Shown: piece by piece, positions 50,716 to 58,411 of the stretch | Layout: each line of letters starts with the position of its first letter | Position numbering within the stretch: position 1 is the first letter of the stretch | Source: Paulinella micropora | Taxonomy: Eukaryota > Cercozoa > Imbricatea > Euglyphida | Direction: 5' to 3' | Assembly: GCA_009731375.1 (NCBI GenBank) | Contig: BJOX01000293.1 | Coordinates: 458,932 to 522,931, forward strand | Length of the DNA stretch: 64,000 nucleotides | The notes under the pieces: generated by a model | The model's input: the letters and a program-made list of their open reading frames with translations, nothing else | The model's database searches: none | Told to the model about the DNA's origin: nothing | Translations under genes and position numbers: made by a program

Positions 50716-52844
50716 CGCGGATTAAGTTTACAGGCGTGAAACCGCCCAGCTCAATGTTGTCTGTCCCGTCGGAAAACTTGCCTGCCGCCACATGCCACAC
50801 CATGTGCTCCACCTCGGGAACAAAACGAAACAAAACAAAACAAAACGAAAGAAAATTGAAACAAAACAAAACAAAAAAGGAAGAACGGAACAAAGCAAGA
50901 ACGAGCAGCATCGAATAACCACACACCCCGCCCCCCCCCTCCCCCGAAACAAACAAACAAACAAACAAAAATCTACGAAAACGACCACGACGAGCACAAA
51001 CGACATCAACAGTGGCAGAGACAAGAAGTTGAACGAGCGTAGCAGGAGCGCAAATGGTAGGTGAGCCAACCAGGCATGTAGCTGAGAGGTGCCACATGGA
51101 GGCGCTTATCAGAATAAGCAAACATTTGACCCTAATGTCTATGCAAATTTAGCGAAAAATGTACAATGTCTGAGATTTATCCTGATGTGTCTAGTGGAAA
51201 TGGCTGTGTAGTGTGGGGAGGAGGAGGAGCATGGTACCCCAAGAGGTGGCATGGTAGCGGAAGCCTGCAGCCGCACACACACACACACAGCGAGCAGATC
51301 ATAGATCAGATCATAGATCATAGATTATAGATTATAGATTATAGATTATAGATTATAGATATAGATATAGATATAAATATAGATATAGATATAGATATAG
51401 ATAGATATAGATATAGATATAGATATAAATATAGATATAAATATAGATAATAGATATAGATAATAGATAATAGATGATAGATGATAGATGATAGATGTTA
51501 GATGATAGATGATAGATGTTAGATGATAGATGTTAGATGATAGATGATGCGCACAGCATGTACAGCATGCGCCACAAGGGCCCAGACAGCACAGCACAGC
51601 ACAGCACAGCAGCAGCGCACGGGCCGCATGGCTCAAGGCAACACAACACAGCACACAGCAGCGCAATGAGCGACGCGGACAGGACCAGGCGGGCGGGGGG
51701 AGGGGGGGGGGGGGGGGGGAAGNNNNNNNNNNGATGCCACCCTGTGCACAAACGGTCTGCATGGCAGAGCTTGCGGGTTTTAGCCGCTTTACACACGTTT
51801 GTTTTTTCTCATTGTGGGGAATTGGGGAAAGGAGGGGGAAGGTACGGTCTTTATCTCCAGGGCCGTCAACATCAAGCAGCACCATGACGATGCGGGGAAA
51901 CATCAAAGAGGAAGGGTTTCCGTGCCAAAGAGGAAGGGTTTCAGTGCAAGCGCAGCCAGGCAGAAACAGATGCAACAGTCAAGCGCAGTTACGGCTTGGT
52001 GAGTGGAAGGATGATCACGGCAGTGCGAAGCAGGTAGCAAGCAACGGTGAAGGAAATGAATGTAAGTATAACTCATGGTATGAATGTAAGTTTGTATATA
52101 ATGCATGGATGTTTGGTTTTGATGTATGCATGTATGTATGCATGTATGTATGCATGTATGTATGTATGTGTGTGTGTGTGTATGTATGCACGTACTTATG
52201 TAGGTGATAGGAGGTGTGTACGTTCGGGGTGTGCGCTCTGCAGGTACTGCGCGAGGCCAACGAAAGCGTCCGCGGCCAGAACTAACAACACACACAGAGC
52301 AGCCCAGCTAGAAGACATGAGAGACAGCGCGGCCAGACCAACAATAAATGCGGCGGAAGGCGACAGGCAGGAAGGGAGAAAGCAAGCCAGCGAAGACAAA
52401 ACTGGAAGCAGCGATGGAGAATGGCAAATATAAAGGGAAGTGCTAGATCTTTGATCTCTGCAAAACGTATGATGCGGTCGATACCGATAAGCTCCTAACA
52501 AAACTGCAGCACAAAAATAAGTTCGCACATGGTACAAATACAGTATCTTCGATCCTATCTCACGGGCCGCACACAACGACTGCACACGCACAACGCGGTG
52601 TCAGACCGGCATGACCGACAAATACTGTCCGACTAAATCTGAAAGTTGACTTTCTTACTCATTTGGTTACATACTTACTTACTAACTAAGTAAGAGGAGG
52701 GCTGCTGCCTTCGTATTGGAGCTTGGGTGGCTCTTTGGTGAAGGCATCCTTGCCCTCACCCTTGCTTGCCTCCTGGTCTTCTGCCTTGGCCTTCTTGTGC
52801 GAAACCTCGGTCTGGCCTTCCCCCGCCTTCCTCTTGGGCGGCAT
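42043..52844 (-). CDS. Ribose-phosphate pyrophosphokinase (PRPP synthetase)-like, at least 20 tiny exons
   Basis: Exons in order: 52760-52844 (ATG), 52222-52281, 50716-50812, 50463-50530, 49767-49824, 49414-49439, 49036-49082, 48457-48475, 48187-48224, 47084-47144, 46869-46916, 46765-46796, 45679-45701, 45329-45360, 45161-45215, 44603-44639, 44100-44150, 43934-43955, 43539-43564, 43012-43059 and 42043-42126. The joined text follows plant-type PRS3/PRS4 synthetases: [59 protein letters not shown], and the PRPP-binding loop [13 protein letters not shown]. The enzyme transfers pyrophosphate from ATP to ribose-5-phosphate. Phases agree at all but two junctions: after 52222 (start of exon 3) and after 48187 (a micro-exon probably lost in the 702-N gap). 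The N-terminus is Lys-rich. All introns but one are GT-AG; the last is GC-AG. Confidence 0.85.
42115..42400. repeat. Four copies of a splice-acceptor-containing unit separated by (ACAT)n
   Basis: On the minus strand each unit reads TTTTCTGTGTGTTTTGCGTGCAG followed by GAC. One is the real acceptor of the last PRPP synthetase-like exon; the other three (ending near 42204, 42283 and 42356) are upstream decoys. Confidence 0.9.
42401..42505. repeat. (ACAT)n array
   Basis: Tetranucleotide repeat in the last intron. Confidence 0.95.
42735..43000. repeat. (GA)n and (TA)n arrays in intron
   Basis: GA-rich runs interrupted by a TATATA core at 42820-42867; ends 12 bases from the exon 43012-43059. Confidence 0.95.
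43140..43460. repeat. (CATC)n / (CTAT)n arrays in intron
   Basis: Tetranucleotide repeats grading from ATCC to TCCG to CTAT. Confidence 0.95.
44187..44394. other. 208-N gap in an intron of the PRPP synthetase-like gene
   Basis: Lies between exons 44603-44639 and 44100-44150, whose phases match, so no exon need be missing here. Confidence 0.9.
44718..45090. repeat. (GA)n, (ACAT)n and (TA)n arrays in intron
   Basis: Dinucleotide GA at both ends around a TATACATAC core. Confidence 0.95.
45769..45868. repeat. (ACAT)n array in intron
   Basis: Near-perfect tetranucleotide repeat. Confidence 0.95.
45928..46742. repeat. About 815 bp of GATAT/ATGATAT satellite in one intron
   Basis: Blocks of (ATGAT), (ATGATAT) and (GATGT) units with local reversals near 46355-46372 and 46505-46514. 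All six frames are open by chance. Confidence 0.95.
47381..48082. other. 702-N gap bounded by poly-C runs
   Basis: Lies between exons 48187-48224 (leaves in phase 2) and 47084-47144 (enters in phase 0). The mismatch implies one missing exon whose length leaves remainder 1 on division by three. Confidence 0.85.
48521..48945. repeat. Degenerate GAGAGGA minisatellite in intron
   Basis: Purine-rich array of variable GAGAGGAGAGGAT units. Open frames across it on both strands are artefacts of composition. Confidence 0.85.
48945..49199 (-). repeat. Exon 7 of the PRPP synthetase-like gene with two partial duplicates
   Basis: The real exon is 49036-49082 ([16 protein letters not shown]). A partial copy upstream in gene order (49166-49199) has the acceptor and first 30 bases. 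Another (48945-48982) has the second half and donor but carries TAG where the exon has CAG. Confidence 0.8.
49921..50162. other. 242-N gap in an intron
   Basis: Flanking exons 50463-50530 and 49767-49824 match in phase. Confidence 0.9.
50813..52221 (-). other. Intron region with unresolved exon content
   Basis: The phases of exons 52222-52281 and 50716-50812 do not match, so a small exon may be hidden here. A coding-like patch (51230-51270, minus) follows an acceptor-like CCTGCAG. Also holds (ATAG)n near 51300-51540 and a 10-N gap at 51723-51732. Confidence 0.4.
52450..52634 (+). pseudogene. Non-LTR (LINE) reverse transcriptase fragment
   Basis: One frame reads [19 protein letters not shown], matching the LINE RT motif around the first catalytic Asp (D-L-x-K-A-F/Y-D-x-V). 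After a frame change comes [12 protein letters not shown], the usual downstream LTGR-Q block. About 60 codons remain, on the strand opposite to the host gene, in its first intron. Confidence 0.7.
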
Positions 52845-52895
52845 GAAATATACTACCTACACGACAACTAAGATACACACGTATAACATACATGC

Positions 52896-52906
52896 ATGCA
52901 TGTTTA

Positions 52907-52943
<37 letters not shown>

Positions 52944-52966
52944 GTGCATGTGCATGTGTATGTGCA

Positions 52967-52997
<31 letters not shown>

Positions 52998-53014
52998 GTG
53001 TACGTGTACGTGTA

Positions 53015-53069
<55 letters not shown>

Positions 53070-53280
53070 GTATGTGTATGTGTGTGTATATGTGTATGTG
53101 TGTATGTGTATGTGTGTATGTGTATGTGTATGTGTGTATTTGTATGTGTGTGTGTATGTGTATGTATATGTGTATGTGTATGTATGTGTATGTGTATGTG
53201 TATGTGTGTGTGTATGTGTGTGTGTATTTGTATGTGTATGTGTATGTGTTTGTATATGTTTATGTGTTTACGTGAAAATG
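52896..53280. repeat. (TGTATG)n array
   Basis: Hexanucleotide repeat just upstream (in gene order) of the first exon of the PRPP synthetase-like gene. Confidence 0.95.
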
Positions 53281-53294
53281 TGCATGTGTTTATG

Positions 53295-53417
53295 TTGCAC
53301 AATGAGAAGAGGCGGTGGGCTCTGCCGATTTTTACGGTGGAAGGGAAGAAAATTGGAAAAGTGCAATATACCGCAGAATTCGGAACATTTTATCGTCTTA
53401 GCCGTTTGGCTTCACCT
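53295..53417 (+). other. Coding-like fragment of unknown origin
   Basis: A frame reading ALPIFTVEGKKIGKVQYTAE and on to FGTFYRLS stands out between microsatellites. No family recognised; it may be a retroelement scrap or an exon. Confidence 0.3.
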
Positions 53418-53436
53418 CATTCATATGCATGTATGA

Positions 53437-53607
53437 ATGCATGCATGTCTGTCTGTCTGTCTGTCTGCATGTATATGTCTGTATGTATGTATGTATGTAT
53501 GTATGTATGTATGTACATGTATGTATGTATGTATGTATGTACATGTACATACATACTATACGTACATACATACATACATACATATGTATGTTACATACAT
53601 ACATACC

Positions 53608-53649
<42 letters not shown>

Positions 53650-53900
53650 GACAGACAGACATACATACAGACAGACATATATACATACATACATACATAA
53701 CATACATACATACATACATACATACATATGTACATACATACATACATACATACATATGTGTACACACATACATATGTATGTTACATACATACATACATAC
53801 ATACATAACATGCATACATACATAACATGCATACATACATACATACATACATACATACATACGTACATACATACATACATACATACATACATACATGCAT
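53437..53900. repeat. (TGTC), (ATGT) and (ACAG/ACAT) arrays with inverted symmetry
   Basis: TGTC/ATGT units on the left and their complements ACAG/ACAT on the right, so the region could fold as a long hairpin. Confidence 0.85.
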
Positions 53901-54380
53901 ACAGACGTGCATACGGACAAAAGAACATGCATGCGGACAAAAAGACAGAAAGACTGAAAGCTGTAGCGTCAGTTCGTTTTGGTTCTCGATACACTACTTC
54001 AATCAAAAGACAACAGCCACAACCACAGACTCATAAGACAGACAAACAGACAGACAGACAGACTGTAACTTCAAATATATTTGTTCTCGACATAATAATT
54101 CGATGAAAAGACAACAGCCACAGCCAGGGACAGACAGACAGACAGGCAGACAGACAGACAGGCAGACAGACAGGTGTGCACATTCGTCACGAAGCAGTGT
54201 TGTGTATTGAATGTTGTGTGTTGTGTTGTATGTTCTGTGTGGTGTGTGGTGTAGAGTGCTGTATGTTTGTATTATGTGTTATGTCTTATGTGTTACGTGC
54301 GTTGTGTATGTAGTGTAGACAGACAAATAAACAGACAGCAGCACCACAAAACGATTTGTAGAGTTCTAGGTAAAGTTCAC

Positions 54381-54431
54381 CCACCAATCAGGCCGGGCCG
54401 CCTCTTCGTCACTCAGCAGATGTTGTGAGAC
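54381..54431 (-). CDS. Possible 51-nt exon upstream of the PRPP synthetase-like gene
   Basis: Acceptor ATCACAG before 54431, donor GTGAAC after 54381, phase 0 at both ends, encoding VSQHLLSDEEAARPDWW. It lies upstream of the proposed start codon, so it would belong to another gene or to an alternative 5' end. Confidence 0.35.
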
Positions 54432-54531
54432 CTGTGATTATCAGTGATGACATACTAGACCAGAGTAGTCAAGCCTGTATCTAGGTTTTTTAACATGAGC
54501 CATGCAGGGCCACGCAGCCTTATTGTTTATC

Positions 54532-54591
54532 CAGGCGCCGGGCGCCGCTCCCGCAGGGCGGCCCCGCGGCCTAGAGCGGCCGCCGGAGGCG
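54532..54591. other. 60-bp GC island with hairpin potential
   Basis: Nearly pure G+C (GCGCCGGGCGCC; GGCCCCGCGGCC) inside AT-rich sequence, followed by a run of T. It may be a structured RNA end or terminator, or a junction scar. Confidence 0.4.
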
Positions 54592-54647
54592 AATTTTTTT
54601 TGGATTCCTTATGAAAAATATGAAAACTTTATTTGCGAATGCTGTTA

Positions 54648-54812
54648 AGTTGTTGTTGTTGTACATGTTGTTGTTGTTGTTGTTGTACATGTTGTACATG
54701 TTGTTGTACATGTTGTTGTACATGTTGTGCATGTTGTTGTACATGTTGTTGTACATGTTGTTGTGCATGTTGTTGTACATGTTGTTGTACATGTACATGT
54801 TTTTGCTGCTGC

Positions 54813-54843
<31 letters not shown>

Positions 54844-55020
54844 GCTGTTGCTGTTGCTGTTGTTGTTGTTGTACTTGTTGTTGTACATGTTGTTGTTGTC
54901 ATACATGTTGTTGTTGTCGTACATCTTGTTGTTGTTGTTGTTGTTGTTATTGTTGTTGTTGTTGTTAAATGTTGTTGTTAAACGTTGTTGTTAAACGTTG
55001 TTGTTGTTGTTGTTGTTGTT
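54648..55020. repeat. (TTG)n triplet array
   Basis: GTT/TTG repeats with interspersed GTACATG. Chance open frames on both strands. Confidence 0.95.
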
Positions 55021-55106
55021 GTCTATTCTCCGCAGGAGTGCCCCGCATGTTATATTTATTAATTAATTATTTCAAAAAATACTAAAATATGATAATCTTA
55101 GTATAA

Positions 55107-55646
55107 ATGCCGTCTCCCGAAGCTTCAAAGGAAAATTGGAATGAAGCCGTTGAAGGTATTAAAGCGAAAGCAAAGCAGAGAAAGATGGAACATGCAAGAA
55201 ACATATTAGAACAATACCGCACTGCCGTAAAGAGTGAGTATGATGATGTAGAGAAGAGAATAGCGGAAATGGAAAATAAAAAACTTGCAAGGACATATTG
55301 AATGAAAGAGATAACGATGAAGAAAAAGAAAGCAGTGAAAGTGATGAGGAAGAATGCGATTTCACAGACTTAATAGCAGAAAAGATGGCTAAGATGAAAA
55401 TAAGGAGAAAAAAAGCGGAAGCAAAGAGAGCAAAGACGAAAAATAAAAAAGAAGAGAAGCCTAAATTAGAAGAAAATCAGGAGATAGCGAAAGTGAAAGT
55501 GAAAGCAGTGAGGAAGAAGAGCCGAAGCCTAAACATAAGAAAGGAAAAGGAAAACAGACACCTAAGGTTAATGTTAATGTTTATAATCAATCTGAACCTA
55601 AGAAAGAAAAAAGTAATGAAATTGAAAAGTGCTTTTTGAAATTCTA
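55107..55646 (+). pseudogene. Frameshifted charged ORF of the second Polinton-like remnant
   Basis: Begins MPSPEASKENWNEAVEGIK, then continues in two further frames (SSESDEEECDFTD; later EEEEPKPKHKKGKG) to a TAA at 55644-55646. Taken together it was one Lys/Glu-rich protein, now broken by at least two indels. No family recognised. It is upstream of and in line with the integrase remnant. Confidence 0.55.
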
Positions 55647-55651
55647 AAATA

Positions 55652-55837
55652 TCACCATAGGTAGTGATATGAATAAAAATTACTATACTCTGGATTATTA
55701 TATGTCAATTCTCCTTTTGAATTTATTATTTCTTTTGCTCTTTTTCTATAATTTTTCTTCTTTCCTTGTCTAAGTGGTCTAGATGCGAATATAGCCCTAG
55801 ATGCGGTCTTTGTAATGTTGGTAGCGGGTATCACCAA
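55652..55837 (-). CDS. Small basic ORF (61 aa), doubtful
   Basis: Intact frame starting MVIPATNITKTA with a Lys/Arg-rich middle. It is on the strand opposite to its neighbours; no family recognised. Confidence 0.25.
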   Translation of the reverse strand: MVIPATNITKTASRAIFASRPLRQGKKKNYRKRAKEIINSKGELTYNNPEYSNFYSYHYLW

Positions 55838-55932
55838 AATTAATGATTTTACCCTTAGGAGTAATGACTTTATTATGAAAAAAATGAAAGGATAAAATAT
55901 AAGGATAAACTTTTAGCCGAAATCAAATACTA

Positions 55933-56794
55933 ATGTCTGATGTAGGCAATAAATATACGATTATTAATCCACAGAACCCAAACAGCGAAGACACACCGAC
56001 TGGCGATGAAGAAACGAACATACAAAAGAAAAAGGAAGAAGAGGCTTTAGAACTCCATAATCAGTTAAGACCTCCCATAACTTGGAATACTATATGGGCT
56101 GACAAACCATTAGACCAAGTTTTCTTAGACTTAGCGGATATGAGTAAATAAAAGATAAGAAAGGAAATAATAGTTATGCTTGGATGTTGGTTTGGATTGA
56201 TACACACAGCCGATTTTTAATAATTATTTCTTTGAAAAATAAAACTTAAAAAGAAGTAGCGATTGCTTTGAAAAGCATACCATATAAACCAAAGGCTATA
56301 ATAACCGATAGCGGAAGTGAATATAAAGGCTACACAAAAGAATTTTTTAATGAGAATGATATTAAGCATCACATAGTTGAAGTGGGAGACCATAAAGCCC
56401 TTGCTATTCAAGTGTTGATAGAGTAATAAGAAGCATTAGAAGGTGGCTTGATTTATTATTTGAAACTAATCGGAATTTTGACTGGATCACTTATATTCAA
56501 GACTTAGTTAATGAGTATAATAGAAGACTGCACGGAGGTATTAAAGCCCGTCCGGTAGACGTGTTTGCCGGTAGAGATAAAAATAAACAGAAAATTACTC
56601 ACGATAATTTGATAAATGAATTTGAAGTAGGCGACACTGTCAGAAAAGAAAACAAAAGGAATGTTTTCAGTAAAGGCAGTAAGACTTTTTCTAACTTGAA
56701 TCGTTTACAAAGTTAAAGGTCGAAAAGATTTCAATATAGTATTAAGTAATGATGAATTAGTAAATCCGAGAGATTTATTAAAAACTACAGGATA
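55933..56794 (+). pseudogene. Broken Polinton/Maverick-like integrase
   Basis: Starts MSDVGNKYTIINPQN; the first 72 codons end with DQVFLDLADMS, the first catalytic Asp region. After a frame break come LVWIDTHSRFL and KEVAIALKSIPYKPKAI, then ITDSGSEYKG (second Asp) with FFNENDIKHHIVEVGDHKAL. An 8-base insertion near 56411 breaks the frame at the third motif. Next are RRWLDLLFETN, LVNEYNRRLHGG and a C-terminal FEVGDTVRKENKR module like that of retroviral-type (c-integrase) Polinton enzymes. At least three frame breaks. Plus strand and AT-rich, matching in style the 2599-6123 remnant. Confidence 0.8.
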
Positions 56795-57386
56795 AACAGG
56801 CAGCTAAAGTGCAAGCAAAGTATGATATATTTAGAAAATAATAACTCCTTCAGAACTATTGACGATTATGATGTGTTTGAACATTTAAAAAAGGAAATTT
56901 TGAAAAAAAATCCAACCGTTACAACCGTTTTTCACATTTTTGCACGTATTTTGCTTTTTTTGTATATACGAAAATGTCAAGTCGTTGTTTCGGTTTGGTT
57001 TTCCATGAAAATACACAAAATATTATTAATTTCTTTTGATTTTATCATATTCAAACATAATTTTGAAAAATTCTGGCAAAAAATTGAAAATATAACCGTC
57101 ACAATAACTTATGTAACTTAAGTGTAGACTACTTGCCACTCACTTGTACTAGCTATACATACTCACCGACTACTTGAACTATACATGAAATAATATTAAT
57201 ACTAGCTTGTTCAGTATATTTATAATGTTTTTGAAGCATAAAACCGGTGCGGAAGCTTCAACTTCAAGTTCAAATTCAAACATTTTTACGCAAACACTGT
57301 TTTACTAACGAAGTCTTCGCCTGTCTTGGCCTGCCCCTTCGAGGGGGAGATTTGCGGCGTCGCCGCGGAGGAACTGGAGGCAAACC
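56795..57386. other. AT-rich tail of the remnant and flank of gypsy copy 3
   Basis: A 99-codon frame at 56822-57121 begins MIYLENNNSFRTIDDYDVFE but then turns into Phe/Ile-rich sequence and has no clear family. GC content rises after 57300. Contains ACGCAAACACTG, also seen next to the other two gypsy LTRs. Confidence 0.4.
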
Positions 57387-57625
57387 TGTAGCCATCACCC
57401 CCCGGATAGCCGGTAAAAAGTACCTTTTCCTGGTGACAGGTGCACCAGCTTGTTTTTCAGTATTATTTGTCCGGATTGGACCTGATGCCATTTTATTCCT
57501 GGTCTGTTGCCTTTTTCCTTTTTGGCTTCACTGAGCTAATATAACGAGACATCATTCTCATCTTTTGAGGACTGTGTTTGGTTGTATTACCGACTTTTTA
57601 CGAGCTATCGTTGGGTGGCATTACA
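57387..57625 (+). repeat. 5' LTR of gypsy copy 3 (239 bp)
   Basis: Starts TGTAGCCATCACCCCCC and ends GGCATTACA. More diverged from the other two LTRs, but the GAGCTAATATAACGAGAC block is identical. Confidence 0.85.
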
Positions 57626-58411
57626 TTTGGAGTCCACATCACTAGGGTGATTTCTTTCTGCTTTGCCACACAGGCAACAGAGTGAATTTTCACTGACCTG
57701 TCTCACACGGGGACGTCAGACGAAAACAAATACTCCAACACAGCTCCCTCATAACTCTTTCACAAAACAAATAATTTGATTGGTCTCAAGCAGGTGTCTC
57801 GTACCCTCTAGCCCAATCAGTATCTGTGTGCTCACAAGGAGACATCAGATACAAACTCTCTGTCGTTCTTGCTGTTCTCACACAGAGACCAAGAAGAAGG
57901 AGGTGGACAGAAGAGTGAAGGAACACACACAAAACACAAACAAGCATAGGGACAGGAGCACAACACTCTACCCTTCTAGTTTGTGCATTTATCTGCATTA
58001 TCTCACACATACGTCAGAGTATTTTTGCAAATCTCTGATCGTTTTCTAAAGGTAGGTCTGAGAACCTATCCGACCGACTGTCGACTTCTCAAGGAGAGCT
58101 TTTCTAGCTTCTCTATTACTATCTGTGTGTAGGTCCAAGTGCCTCATACTAGATACAATATAGAAAAGAAGGAGGAGAAAGTAATCTGAGTAAGGAGAAC
58201 AAGAAATCGGAGAAAGTCTCAAAGACTATTTTTCTCAAACAAAAACAAACATACAAACAGTGTTTCATAGAGGACAGGGAATCTTATCCTACCCTCTCTA
58301 TTAGTTTCTCTCTTCACTAGTCAATCGACTGAAGGAGGAACAGAACACAAACGAACAAAAACCAAACATAGGAGCTGACACTGTCCTCCTGTTGATCACT
58401 ACTACGACATC
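57626..58411 (+). other. Leader of gypsy copy 3
   Basis: 786 bp between LTR and gag. TGGAGTCCACATCAC at 57628 is the likely tRNA primer site. No ORF of note. Confidence 0.6.
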
